DNA from: Aporrectodea caliginosa
Lineage: Eukaryota > Annelida > Clitellata > Crassiclitellata > Lumbricidae
NCBI GenBank assembly: GCA_020284085.1
Contig: JACEVL010000019.1
Coordinates: forward strand, 1,130,501 to 1,194,500
Direction of reading: 5' to 3'
Length of the DNA: 64,000 nt
Shown here: positions 29,976 to 43,055 of the stretch, piece after piece
Position numbering within the stretch: position 1 is the first letter of the stretch
Layout of the letters: the number at the start of each line of letters is the position of its first letter
Position numbers and translations under genes: made by a program
The notes under the pieces: generated by a model
Told to the model about the DNA's origin: nothing
What the model saw: the letters and a program-made list of their open reading frames with translations, nothing else
Databases searched by the model: none

Positions 29976-30309
29976 CGGAATTCCACAAGATCACAATAAC
30001 AGCAGTCAGTACAAATTCAAGAAATATTTCCAGTAAATGATGCACAAGTCAAAAGGTCAATCCAAAAGGGTCACATGGACCCGCTGCGGCTGGATCGACC
30101 TTTTTCTGGATAGTCTAATATTTGGCAGTACTAACAGTGCAAAAGCAAAATGCATTGTGTGAGAGTATGATACACAAATCAACGAACCAAACATACTGTA
30201 ACGGCGACTCAACTGAAATGAAATCCTAAATCTGCATAGGCGACACTTCAGGCTACTAGAGGCGTAAAATAACGGTGCGATTAACGACAGATATATAGTT
30301 TAATTTATC

Positions 30310-31010
30310 CGATAGCATTCCTGAGGGTCTCCAAGACGGGTTTTATCAAGTTTCCCTGCTATCATTGCCTTTGGGAGAACAAGGCGCACCACCACAGGCG
30401 GGACTGGCCACACCGGACCGAGTTCTCTGTGGGTAGGAACAACGTCAAGTGGGAGCCACAGAAGATGCTGATGCAAGTCTGCCTGCCACCACTGCACATC
30501 AAATTGGGCCTTATGAAAGAAGTTGTCACTGCTCTAGATAAGGAGTCGGCAGCCTTCAGGTACCTTCTTCCCGCAGCTGTCTGTCAAAACCGGCGTCTTC
30601 GTCGGACCACAGATAAGGATCCTGAAGAGAACAGAATTTTCCAGAAGCTCACAAGGAATGAGAGAGCGGCTTAAAACAGTTTTGTCGCACTGAATAGGGG
30701 CTTCCTTGGCAATCACAAGGCTGAAAACAATGTGTACATGTAGTTGGTTGAGACTCTGGTGAAGAACTACTGCAAATTTGGTTGCCGGATGTTCCCAAAG
30801 TTCATATCCCTGATGCTAATCCTGATGACTTCAAGGAGAGCATGGGAGCATCCACGGGGGAGCATGGTGAACGCTTCCATCAGGATATATATTGGACTTT
30901 TAACGTCGTTACCAAGGACACTATAACGAGAACATGATGGGAGACTACATTTGGGGGCTGATTCGCGAAAGTGAATTACAGTATAATCGTAAATCTAATA
31001 AACCACTAAC
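30310..31010 (+). pseudogene. Decayed transposon-type protein gene
   Basis: Shifted frames read KFPCYHCLWENKAHH, CLPPLHIKLGLMKEVVTALD, VETLVKNYCKFGCRM, GEHGERFHQDI and NENMMGDYIWGLIRES. From memory this resembles a repeat-encoded protein common in invertebrate genomes, of unclear transposon class. Several frameshifts and stops make it non-functional. It lies between proteases B and C. Confidence 0.6.
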
Positions 31011-31479
31011 TTCCAAATCTTCTGTGGTCTTTTTTTTGTAACTGTGTTACGATTGTAGTAAAAGTCGTAAATAACAGCATTTTCTGCTAGCGCCGCCATA
31101 TCTGATAAGTCAGGACTGATAAGCCATTTTCCGAGGAATCTACTCTTTCCACTGAGCGACAGTGGCGCCAGCGAAGCGACGATTTTTGGAACGAAGACCT
31201 GTCGGCAAGAGATGGGTATAAGTCGTATCGGTTCTCTAGAAATCCACCTTCGCAATCTTATTAATTGAATGCGTTGATGAAAACATATATACACCGATCT
31301 GAACTCGTCAAATGTATGCTAATGATTAGTAAATTTAATATATTCTAAAGTAGGCGAATGATTAAATTGGACTATATTTAACTAGAATAGGTTAGTTTGA
31401 TTAGAGCAGATTGAATGAAAACACATGGTAAAACAGACGGTGGGACTTCAGAATTGGAACACTGACACTGTAAGTGTAA

Positions 31480-31720
31480 AACACGAGGAGAGGCAGGCTC
31501 CATATGAATCCAGTATATTGTAATACAGTAACAGCAAGGTATGTGCATTTTGCAAGCTTCGTGGGAGTTCTGCATGAAAACACACATTAGCCTAACATAA
31601 AGGAATAAACGGGCTCAGTGGGAGTCCAACAATAAATACAAATTAACACAAGATAATATACAGACTCCGTGGAAGTTCCACGTGGAAAGCACACTAATAC
31701 AAAGTGGTATGCAATTAAAT
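31480..31720. repeat. Minisatellite upstream of protease C
   Basis: Units with aggctccatatgaatcc, cgggctcagtgggagtcc and cagactccgtggaagttcc cores, as upstream of A, B and D. Confidence 0.65.
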
Positions 31721-32653
31721 ATTCAGTTCTCTTCCTGTAAGCACTCGCAACTGCTCCCAATCGTTTGTGCGTGCAGCTGTTTGCCTCAGTCTTCGACATG
31801 CCCCGAGTCTCCAGTTACGGGCAAAGTAACAAATACACGCAAACGTACCTTAAACGCAAATAGGCATTTTGCATATCTTCCACAAACGATGAGCCGAATA
31901 CATACATCACTTTTATTGGTGCGATAAAAGCAATTCAGTGTTTTACAGTTGATTCAATTCAGTTCAATTCAATTGTGGTTCTATTGATTATGCATTACAT
32001 TAGAGGACTTTGAAGATATGGTTGCAATTTTATGAATTTCAAAAGAACAATGATTATTTTAAAGACTTAATTATTCTTTGGCTTTCACATTGTCCTGAGA
32101 GATAAAATTGATTGTGCTGCAAAAGCTTCGTCTGTGAGTCGACTGACAATCGCCGTCATTTCATCCCAGTTTGAATTAACCATTCCAGTATAATATGCTC
32201 TGAAGAACTCAGCGACGAAACACCGCCATATGCTGTCAGTGCTAAATACAAGAGAAGTATAGTCTGCAAATAGCCCACATTTGAGACTTACGGCAGGTCT
32301 AGACAAAGACGTCCTATTATAATTATTAATTGCAGTCACGGAGAACGATTTCAAGTAAGTGAGAAAGCAAGTCTTATTTAGAAGTAAAGATTTCTGTAGG
32401 GTCTTTATCATAATATAGGCCTACAACGTTGATCAGTCGATGGTTTCTCGGTTTGTGAAGCCGCAATTCACAATGATAATACGTTGCAAAGTCAAGTCGA
32501 ACAGAAACTTATAGGCGACTAAGCTATAGATCTGCGCTGTTACACTGGAAGTAGAATAAATGGAAAGACTAGAACTTTGAAGTGATGTTGACCATACAAG
32601 GAATTAAGAAGAAAGTCTACAGTAGATAAACAACAAGGCGTCTTAATGTTGCG

Positions 32654-32659
32654 TATAAA
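32654..32659 (+). promoter_or_regulatory. Putative TATA box, protease C
   Basis: TATAAA in gttgcgtataaaaatc, 160 bp before the ATG, in a block conserved with A and D. Confidence 0.5.
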
Positions 32660-32813
32660 AATCAGAAGTAAAGAGTGAAGCTGAGTAAAGAATTTATCTT
32701 CCTGAAGCAGGATCGTTCAGAAGTTTTCATTTGAAATTGCACAAGTTATAAGCAAAGATTGTTTTGCAAATGCTGGTGTTATTCCTTTAATTGTTATTTT
32801 TAGACATTTGGTA

Positions 32814-35800
32814 ATGCAAGCGGCATACACTTCAGTCATTCTTGCCTTTCTCTGCACCTCAGTCGTATGTGCAGTTGGATTACAATCACCAAAAACTACA
32901 GGGGGAAAATCAAAAACCAAGGTGATTATTATACAGATTGATATACACTTCGATATGATTAAATGTCAGCTTAGTCTTTCAGTGACTAAATTAAGTACAC
33001 AGAATGACAATGCAAGTGCTTCCTTTGTTTTGATTTCAGGTACCACAGAGTCTCTCAAAAGGTAAGCGACACAAAATGATGATATTATTAATTCTGAAAC
33101 AGCTATAACAAATTTTCATTGTCTAGCATATTTCTGGCATTCTACAAAACCCTGTCAACGCCTCAAGTTTTTTTAAACCTGGATGTGAATCTTGACTCTA
33201 TCAGATAACATTCGTTTTTAAATTGTGCAGCGGATATCAATGGCACGCCGTTAAAGATCACTGCATATCTTTAATGAATTTTGATATTGTCGTCATTTTA
33301 AATGAGATCTGGACGGCGAGACAACCGTGAACCATCGGTGGAGTATTGCACTGCCCATCGCCATTCCTCATCCTCCGTATGTTTGCACGACCCTATGTAT
33401 GGTGACTCTTCGGTTTATCTGTCAGCAATGTTTGCTAAATGATGAATATTTGGTCTTAATGACATTTGTCATGAATTAGGCTAGCAAACAGAGCGTATCT
33501 GTTTACTTTTCTGAAGTGGCGCTATATAAACTATTAGTTAAGTAAATAAGTAAATAAATGAATATAGCTGCTCTTTTTAAGCTTTTTGTATTTTTTTATT
33601 ACATCCACAATTGTATCAGCGTCATAGTGTCTACCACATGTAAATGAAGTGTTGTAGAAACGAAATGTGGTATTTCGGCGACTGCACCTACTGGAGGCCG
33701 AATAGTTGGAGGCGAAGAGGCCAGGCCTCATTCCTGGCCTTGGCAGGTTTGGATTGAGTGCAAATTTGTCCAGCGCGATGATTTGAATGGTACATCCTGC
33801 GGTGGAAGTATCATCTCGGACAAGTATATTATAACGGCTGCACACTGTTTGTAAGTCAACAATGACGCATTATTTGGTTTTATTCTATTTCATGTTATAT
33901 ATCTATATATATCTTATATTATAAAACTCAAAGTTTGTCCTTCCGTTTGTATGTTTATCCTGCCACTAAAGGCTCCGAAAGAGAACGGTTTAGCGATTTG
34001 AAAATTTTTACAAAACATTTTTACGGGCATCTGTAAGTAAACGCGACTATTTTCAGCACGCAATTTACTTTAAACGCTTATATATGGACATTTTAAATTT
34101 CGAAATGATGAGGTACCGTAATACCAATAACGACAGCCATTAAATTGCGCTATTTTAGCCTCGCGTGAGCGGCGTGACGTATAACACATTTTGTCTTACG
34201 TCACGAGAGGCTAAATAGGCAAATCAGGTGCATTCGTCATAAAACGCGGGCGTCGCTCCGAAAAATTACGATCGCTATAATGGAACACTAAAACTTAACA
34301 ATAAGAGACAGAGCTCAGAGGTAGTAGAAGAACGGTCGAGCTTCGTCTACTATTACATTTAGCCCGGGGAAAAAATAATAGGCCTATATTATAAGGCAGA
34401 GATAACCCGTGCGGTCCTACTATTTTGAACTCATTGTTTACTTTAAATTCCGATATACGGACGGACATTTTTAATTACGACGTAGACATTTATTCAAACG
34501 CCTTAAAATCTAGGTGAAGCCCGTTTTCTCGCAACCAATAACGATGCCCATTAATAATTTCTATAAAAAATTTCCACGGGCAATTTTCTAGGTCATCTCA
34601 ACTAAAAACTCGCCAATGCAACACTTGGATAATGCAACATTTTTAACGAACGTTCTCATCCCAACTATTTTCAGTTCACAATTTAATTTCAGTTCCGATA
34701 TATGAACATTTTTAGTTGATTTTCAAACCCATCAAGCTGCAATGATGGATTACGCTAGAGCTACACGGAATGAACTTTCGATAGGTGGCGCAGTAAGCGG
34801 ACATTAGATTAAAATGCGAAGTCGCTTGCCAAAAACACATTAAATTCAAATGCTAAACGGGGCAGCAGCTGAGTCACAGCTAATTAAATTCAAATAAGTA
34901 AGTAAGTAAGTATATCCTTTATTATACCAATTGCTGACCGCATTTTGGTTTACAAGAGAATCACATTTATGTGTTGGGCTGACCTAACATGTCATAAAAG
35001 TTTTGATGTGCTATCTATCCTCGGTATTAAACGCATGCGTAAATCATCCGTAATATAAATGTTTTACGTGCCAAAGTAAACGTGCCAAACAAACGGTATG
35101 ACAAACTTTAAGAAATATGGTTTAGATAAATATATTGTTACGTGTAGGTGTGAGGACATACATGTAGCACGTGAGGACAGAACAAGTGAGAACATAGCAT
35201 GTGGACGTGGTGACTATAATTATTGTGTTCAGAGTTATGATGTGCTATGATTTCTTGTTTCCTTTGCCTAACTACACTGGAAAATGAAGTTGGTCGTGTT
35301 TGCTGAAGTTAAAGCTATCATTGTTTGCTGTAGCGGCTGCTCCTCCACTGCATCACTCAGCCTGCCACTGACTTATTTAAATCAGTTATTTTGTTGGTAT
35401 GGCTGAACTAATTATGTCATATTTTAAAATTTCTATGCATGATTTAAATAGGTATGTAGAATTATTAAAATCAAAATCAAAAAAGGAAAATAAAGTGGCT
35501 AAAACGGGCTCCATTGTGCACCAAATGCTCTAAAAATGCGTCGTTGGCTTAGGCTCCGCCCCAGACCGCGCTGGGGAGCTTACGATGCTCCCTCAGACCC
35601 CCTAGTTGTGGCAGACTTTGTCCTAGTATTTCAAATCCGTTAAAATATGCGCTGGTTGAGCGTGGTCGTCGATAAGAATTCACATTTTGTTGAAGTACCA
35701 GTTTGCATTTATAGCCAACTAAAAATACATAACATTTTATTTAGGCTGTGCGATACCTTGGGTCACTCTCAGATAATAGGACTTTTGATATTGTGAGTGA

Positions 35801-38797
35801 CCCATGATTCGCAGCAAATTGTCTGTCAACCTTTTATACGCACTAGACTCCGTCAATGATCTCGCAATCGGTGAAATGAGTAGGTCAATCTAAGTTGTTT
35901 CTCGGCTACATATTAATCTAAGGTTCACAGGCAATTTGACTCTTTCTTACAGATATCTAGCCAGTATTGATAGTCGGAGTAGCTGTAAAGTGTTACTCGG
36001 AAAGCATGATCTCCAACGTAAAGAGTCTACACAACTGATCGCAAAGATTGCTGATTGCTTAATTCATGAGAAATACGATGACGACAATCTTGGAAACGGA
36101 TATGACCTGGCGCTATTTAAATTAGCAAAACGCGTGAAGTTCACGGACGCCATCCAACCAATTTGTCTCCCGTTTGGTCTTCCCGAACTGCCATACAATA
36201 AAAGTTGTTACGCCACTGGATGGGGTATCACTAAACCTGGCAAGTAATCATGAGTAGGCCGTATTAAAAGTTATTAAATTTCTGGCGAGTAAGCTTAATC
36301 ACTATCTCGAGATTTCTACAGCGCCCAGAAAAGCGAAGTCGCGGGAACCAGTCCATTCAAGGGCGCTCATAAAGATAATCGATAGGTAGGTACGATCGAG
36401 ATCAGTCCCAGATGAAGATCCAAAGGTCAGGCAAACAGACTGTTGAACTGGTCGGCAACGGTGGATGGTATTTAGAATTATATACTTTATTTCGCACAAA
36501 GCAGAACAGAGAAACTAAGCAAACTAAGCAGACTAGAACAGAAATACAAAAATACAAGAACTCCTTCCCAAACAGACTGGGAGACAACTCAAACTATTGC
36601 TCCTCTCGAAGCATAAACGTAGTGAACCTGCGATCTTACATAATACATGTTGTCTTTTACAGACAAACCATAACCAGAAACTAAATTAATATGCTCATGG
36701 CCATAACTGAATGTCAATGACAGCATATTTAGTGTACTATTATCCACCGTTAGCATGTCTTTAAGAAATTTAAACATAGCAATAACTCTCATAGATTTAA
36801 AGTCCAAACTGCCTAAACCTGCAATAAATTCTCTTACTGATTCCCATTTGTGAAAACCAAATATTTTACGATAAACATTATTCCAACAAGCATTTAGTTT
36901 ACTCAGCTGAGATTGAGAAAATCTCACAGCAACTGAGCCATATCTTAAAACTGGTAAGCTATAAGTCTGCTGTAAGTAAAGCTGCATTAACTCCGACAAA
37001 CTTGAAGAGTTATTGAAAATATTATTGGAAGCTGCATAAAAATTGCGCATTATGCAGTCTACATCACAACTCAGTTTACTACCAGCACAAAAGATGATTC
37101 CCAAGTATTTAATCTGCTCTGACCACTCAACCTTTTTGTGACCTAGAAACATATCTGGTAGGGAAGCCTTGAATCGAAGTCCGAATGCTAAGCACCAAGA
37201 TTTAGTACAATTAAACGTCAGGCCTAACTGACTACTAACGACATCACAATTATCTAGTAAGGCCTGAAGCCCTAGTACCGAAGCCGCTAACAAAATGATA
37301 TCATCTGCATACATGATGCAACCAAGCCAGGACTTGTTAATACAACAACCTAGGCCTGCTGCTTTTGTATCCACGATGAACTTATTAACAAAAACATTAA
37401 ACAACGAAGGCGACAAAGAACTTCCCTGCCGTACACCACTCTTAACTGCGAATGACTTAGACATACTGCTGTTCCAACGCACTGCAACCGATAGTTTACT
37501 ATACCAATCCACCAGAATATCAACCACCCACTGAAGAATTGAAGCGACAAGACGAGTAAGGTGATGAGGTAGAATTAGGGTTGGATAGTGCTTTGAATGA
37601 AATATCGGTGCAAAGGTTGCACGAGGTAAATTATTATTATCGCTATAAATATGGCAAGCTATTATAAATAGGACAAGTAGTCATCGAAATCGAAGAAAAC
37701 AGAGGATGCTATACACAGCAAAAGAAGCAGAGCGAGAAAAGGAGAATTTTACACGGACAACTGTAGTGGTTTTCAAACTTTTTATAGGGAGGTAACCTTA
37801 CACAAAGCCCTCATTTGCTCTCAGAACTCAGCGCGTTTCACCAGTCCAATTTCTCAAGAAATAAAAAAACAATTTGTAATTGTGGCAGAGCGTTAAAATT
37901 TTAAAATGTTAAACTATGAATATCAGTTATTTGCGTCTCTGGTGCAGATTATTATTGCATTACAAATACATACTTAGTCTTGCACTCTCGAGTAGTGCAC
38001 AGAAACAATGTCGTTAAACAACAGCATTATTATTGTATTTGCCCGCAACAATAATCCATTCTGACGGATGGATAGAATATTTAGAATATTTAGAATTTTC
38101 TTGAACAGTAGCTTTTTCTTATAGAAAGGCTGGGCTACAAGTAATTAACTTTCAAATTTTATTCGAATTTGAATTATATTTAAGAGATTACTAGTCTTTT
38201 TCCGCCGCTACCTTTGCGCTTTTTGAACTTCTTCTCTTTGACATCCAAGGAGCGGCGGTAGGGTACACGTGCCTCTGATCAGTACCATCTCCCTGGCGTA
38301 TACCTCCATGGCAAAGTTGGTTTTGAATGATACTTCTGATGGGTAACGGGACCACTGTCCACCGAGTGCCTTGATATTTCCATCACTAGTTCCAAGTAGC
38401 TGTAGTGAGCCCATTCCTTCCTCCCCAGGCGTTTGTTAGCTGATGACATATCTTGTAGTCGTTTGACATAGGCTACTAACAGTAATATTTCACTATTTTT
38501 TTCAATCATTTGTCTATAGATAGTAAGAAACTGTCGGATAGACTAATGCAGCTGTCAATGACGGTGACACGTGAAACTCAATGTCCAGTCCCCATGGATC
38601 GCGTTATTTGCGCCGCGCGGTGGGATGGCGGCAAAGACGTTTGCCAAGGCGACTCTGGTGGACCGCTGGCATGCCAAGAACAAGACCGAAGGTGGTATTT
38701 GCGAGGAGTGCTTTCGGGCGGGCCAAAAGAGTGCGATTTTTGGGCAGCTTTCACAAAAGTTGCTTTTTATGAAAAGTGGATTAAGAATGTTACTTAA
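32814..38797 (+). CDS. Secreted S1-family serine protease, copy C (trypsin-like)
   Basis: Coding exons: 32814-32921, 33040-33061, 33658-33850, 35953-36239, 38520-38797; 295 residues. Unlike A, B and D the stop (TAA, 38795-38797) falls one base before the exon 5 donor, so the last exon (from about 39364) is entirely untranslated. Signal peptide, propeptide Cys (TKCG), GR/IVGG, ITAAHC, YDLAL and GDSGGP are all present. Residue 189 is Asp; 215-216 are Gly-Gly. The donor of intron 4 is GC (gcaagt). Intron 3 holds a Helitron-like segment and intron 4 a minus-strand LINE. AATAAA found after A, B and D is AATAAT here. Intact reading frame. Confidence 0.84.
33900..35604. mobile_element. Helitron-like non-autonomous element in intron 3 of protease C
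   Basis: The segment starts tctatatatatc with ataaaactcaaagtttgtcc. It ends with a GC-rich hairpin (ccccagaccgcgctgggg), then cagaccccctag before T. A 5' TC and a 3' hairpin followed by CTAG between A and T fit Helitrons. There is no Rep/helicase frame. A minus-strand LINE tail (about 34890-35010) is nested inside. Borders are tentative. Confidence 0.5.
34890..35010 (-). mobile_element. LINE 3' tail, minus strand
   Basis: agtaagtaagtaagtatatcctttattataccaattg followed by gcattttggtttac is the reverse complement of the LINE end seen at 43600 and 61330. Confidence 0.65.
36480..37534 (-). mobile_element. 5'-truncated non-LTR retrotransposon in intron 4 of protease C
   Basis: A 312-codon uninterrupted minus-strand frame (36589-37527) carries reverse transcriptase motif B (GVRQGSSLSPSLF) and the catalytic YADDIILLA. 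A thumb-like region follows (VEWSEQIKYLGIIF). The start of the polymerase and any endonuclease are missing. The 3' end reads gaaataaagtatataa. Flanks repeat AGAATT (36474-36479 and 37535-37540), and paralogue A has the uninterrupted site ttagaattgaagc. The open frame suggests a fairly recent insertion. Family placement (jockey/CR1-like) is unsure. Confidence 0.85.
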
Positions 38798-40369
38798 CGT
38801 AAGTAAAATTGAACATCGTTAGTCCCTTTTTACCACCGTTTTCTCGCCGAAGCATAAAATAGTAATTTTCACTTATGCATACATCGCAAAGAAAACGAAG
38901 ATTAAGTTTTTCTCACCTACGCTACAAATTAATAAGTAGCCAAACACTTCCCAACGGTTAAATGCGATTTGTGTATTTGTTGATCATAACTAGCTAACTA
39001 ATTGTTGTCAACTGATGGACCGCTGGCAATAATTATTCACTGATCTATTGATTGGTTGACTATTTTGGGTCATGGTTTCAAATACAGGTGCATGAAGTAG
39101 GCTAGAGCCATTTAACTTGTGATGAAAGGCCGTTTCAGCTGTTGAATTGCAGATGTCCTGTTAGTGACTCAGCTACAGTATATTTATTTTCTTATGTGTG
39201 ACACTGTACTGACTAGAGATGTGAATTGACTGAGATTAACGACCAAAATTAGGTTTACCTCACCTGAAATGTAAATTATCTTTCGATGTTAAGGCTGTAT
39301 CGACTGTGAATTTTATTTGATCGTAATTGTGCGACAAATGCTGAATTTCTACTTTATTGCAGGCAACTGATCGTGAAAACTGCTCAAATTGGCAATACAT
39401 GAGATGATATATCCTACCATTTTCAAGTCTGAAGCAATGACATATGTTGCTGTAGACATTTTAGCAACTGAGAACAAGGGGTTTGATTTAATCGAACAAA
39501 AGCATCGGACAAAGTGTCTATAATTATGGCATTGTTAGGAAAGAATCTGTTTGCTGTTTGGATTAAACACCAACATCAGTGTAATAATATAAAAATAGTG
39601 GCAATGATAAGTGTGTTAATTTCAACTGTGATAAGATCAACGATAAAAGTAAACTTTTGTTTAACAGATGCAGAATATAAGAACTTTAAATGGCTTCCTT
39701 TTGTTCGCAGTTAGGTTTATATCTTTCCTGATTTCTTGTTTCACTGACATACTGTATGTTGGATTTCGACCGGGCCACAGATCATTAAGTTTTTATAACG
39801 AGCTCACTGGAGACAACATCTACGGATGCTTTGCACTGCGATAGCAACGCTATTATGTTTTATTAAATTAGATTGGATTGGTTTGAATTGGACAGGATTC
39901 ATTATACGCGAATTTGCTTTGGTGTGCGCCTTTTAATCTTGTTTAAATAAATATTTGCAATATTCGTTCCTCGCAAATAAATGTTCAAATGCAGTATCTT
40001 AACCAACGCAGACAACATGACTAATACTGAAGAGCTGCAAAACTTTATTTTCGATTTCTTTGCATTTTCAACAATTTTAACCTTAAACTGCAAGTATGGT
40101 TTATTTATACAGAAATTTTATTCTAATGGCTCATAATTATTTTATGTCCAGTGGCGGTGGAAATACATAGGCTCCGAGATAGGCCCCTATGAAAATACAT
40201 AATTATCGATACGCGGGAATATACAGGCTGTATGGTGACAAACATTACAAACGTAAATATAGAGGATGGGCTATACAGGATCCGAGGAATTCAAACAAAA
40301 AATACAGGCCTTTGAACTCCGGAGAATGCCCACGCTTCCCGGGGTTTCCCTTGTGGGAACAGGCCTTCG

Positions 40370-40985
40370 CTAAGCAGTAATCGTAAACTCCAAAATTCTA
40401 AAGTGCCACTTTATGAAAGCTATGTAAACTAAGAGCAGGGCATCAGCTTATTCACGAGCGCTGCGTCGAGTCAGAGGGATTACCTAGAGAGTTACCAAAT
40501 AGGGATCTAAGTCTTGCCAGTGAGGCCATCCTCTTTTCGCCAAGCTTGGGACTGTCAATGCCAGAGTGAGCGGTGGCGGAGTTCTCTCTCTTGTCGCTGA
40601 CGAGCTGGCGGAGCTGCTGAGGTGGGTTTCGTCCAGGTCGAAAAAGACTGGAAGGCGGAGGATCAGATGAGTCACTGCAGGAATTCTTGAAAAGATGAGG
40701 CTTTATTTTTGAATGGAAAGAGGGGATAAATAGAAAAGTCCAAAGAAGATGATGGTGAGCGAGTGACAATACAAAATGTCGGGATGCCGAAGACTTGCGG
40801 AATTACGGAGGGTGGTCGTTCCAGAGCCGACGTGCAGTGTAGCATCTCGATCGTTTGGAAAACTTGAGATGAATAGTGAATGTTACCGGGAAAGACTGAG
40901 ATAGGAAGATGACCGAGTGGAGCATGGTGGCTGGAAACTGAGGTATTTCAGCTCCTCATATTTAGTCATAAGCGCTTGAAACCCA
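40370..40985 (+). repeat. Dispersed repeat family R, longest copy
   Basis: Contains taatcgtaaactcc, cagcttattcacgagcgctg, gccagagtgagcggtggcgg, cgtccaggtcgaaaaagac, gaattcttgaaaagatgagg and ttccagagccgacgtgcag segments. A second partial piece is at 41380-41450. Confidence 0.65.
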
Positions 40986-41624
40986 TTACATTTAATCGAA
41001 GGTTTATCCAGACTAACCACAAAGGTTTACTTAATAATCTATATTCATAATTCAAATAATTCCGAGTTTCATTCACTCAGATGACTTCTAAGTTTAGATC
41101 TTTCTTACGCACTGTCCGTCTAACTGAAATTCAGGCAGTAACCCACTACCACTAGTTCACGGATAAAAGTCCGTCTAATCTAATTCGCCTAAGAACTGTC
41201 CCTAATAACAATCATCAGTTCACCTCCAACAGTGAACCAGCGTCTTCGTTCAGTTTCGCCAGCCGAGTCTCTAGGCCGATGCCAAGCTCGAGGTCGAGAC
41301 TCCATACTGCTCTTTCGCCGTCCTCTGGTTAGTTGCTGTTTATCGATGCTGTGTCATAATAAAAGATGGTTAGCGTCGCCATCCTCTTTTCTCCAGGCTT
41401 AGGACCGTCAATGCCAGAGTGAGCAGTGGCGGAGTTCTCTCTCTTGTCTTCCTTCGCCTCGTTTATATAGCCGAGTCTAAATGTGTAGACAGGCGACGTA
41501 GACAGGCTACAGGCTACAGGCGATGTAGTTAGGCGTCGTAGGCAATGCATACTGACAGACGAAGGCTTAGACACACGCAAAAAGAAAGGGAAGGGAGGGC
41601 AAACCGCAACAGTAGGCTAGTATC

Positions 41625-41780
41625 TCTTCATTTGTCTTGCGTTCCATCCAGCTGACTTTCTCCATCCTACGCCTGATCCACATCTCGAAAGCGTCAATTC
41701 ATCTTATATCCTCATGGTCCATGTTTCCGATTAGTGTAGCACCACACTCCATATCATAGACTTGACCATTCGTTTCTTCA
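41625..41780 (-). pseudogene. LINE C-terminal fragment, minus strand
   Basis: The minus-strand frame reads IDAFEMWIRRRMEKVSW and MERKTNEEIL with one stop. This resembles a segment near the C terminus of some invertebrate LINE reverse transcriptase proteins. Confidence 0.6.
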
Positions 41781-41949
41781 AATTCGTATTTACCTCTTTT
41801 CTCATAAGTTCCATCCTTTAATCGTATCGTGTCTGAGAATTTATAAAGTCTATCTCACAGTACTAGCCATTCAAAGGCGCTCTCATCGTGACAGCCTAGA
41901 GGAAATAAGAAAGAGTTCAAGAAACGAAAGGATGAAGGTGAGACTCCGA

Positions 41950-42560
41950 CTAAAATCTTACTACAGATTGAGAGGGAGGTAATTCTATGCAGAAGGGCCC
42001 GCGATGGCAAAGGCACGGTGTTGGGCCATTGCAGTCCTTGCACGGGGAACTAGGAGATTAAGTCGATCCACAGCCCGGAGAGGGCGGGAAGAGACGACAG
42101 AGATAGGTTTGCGCATTAAATCGCAAAGATATTTAAGAGCTAGTCCCAGTGAGTTCTTAAGACTAAGATCAGTGGCTTGTATAGGATACGAGAGGCGACA
42201 GGAAAAGCCAGTGTGGGACATCAGTCATGTGGGTAGAAATGTGGGATAAGCGAGGGAGACGAGCAATGAGCCTGGCTGCCGAGTTCAGAACCGACTGAAG
42301 GGAGGATAGGCGCACTTTTGGAAGCTCAGCAAATAGTGAATTGCAGCAGTCGATGCGACAGCAAATGAAAGCATGTACTATGGTTGTAAAGACAGAAGAG
42401 AAGGCAAATATTTTGGAGGCTCACAGGCGCCTAAAGTGGTAGTAACATGAGTGCATGAAATGCAAGGGGTGCTCGTATAGAACGACAGGGTGATATATCA
42501 AGGGTGATACCCAAGTCACGGACAGTGTAAATATGTAAAGTGAGGGTACATCGACGTCTG
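41950..42560. other. Unclassified repeat-like sequence
   Basis: GA-rich non-coding sequence with cagcccggagagggcggg and attgcagcagtcgatgcg segments, in style like family R. No protein is supported. Confidence 0.4.
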
Positions 42561-43055
42561 AAATGGGAGGTCAAGTTTAAGGAGCTGCTGTTTGGTTTGC
42601 CTTCCTTCCTCTAAAAAATTCCAGCGGACACCCGTGGTGATATTTGGTGATGTTTTTCTCCTTTGCCTATCTTCTTGATCTTTTTAGACTTATAAAATAT
42701 TATGCTATCTTTATTTAGTTCGATATCGTAATTGCACATTGTTGTGTGTTTTCACAGATCTCTTCAACAAGTTAATTAAACATCACCTGCCTCTTTTTCT
42801 CGGTAGAAAAACAATAAAACTGACACAAATTTCTATTTGATTTAGAGCACTAGGGGATGTTGTTAATTACAAAGTTCTATATTCCTTACTAGTAACAGAG
42901 GTAGAGAGTTTGTCTACTAATCATGATGATGACTTCAACTAAATTATAGCATAGTAGTCGATTGATTACAAAGGATTATACTTAACAATAATAGATTAGA
43001 ATGATTAGTTCAGATTAGATTAAAACACGCTGTTATAAAGCAGACTTTTGAGGAC

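Noticed and set aside
38208..38509. Minus-strand frames of 68 and 76 codons in intron 4 of protease C
   Set aside because: Two overlapping frames with protein-like composition and a possible shift, but no recognisable family and no splice context. Perhaps a decayed repeat fragment.
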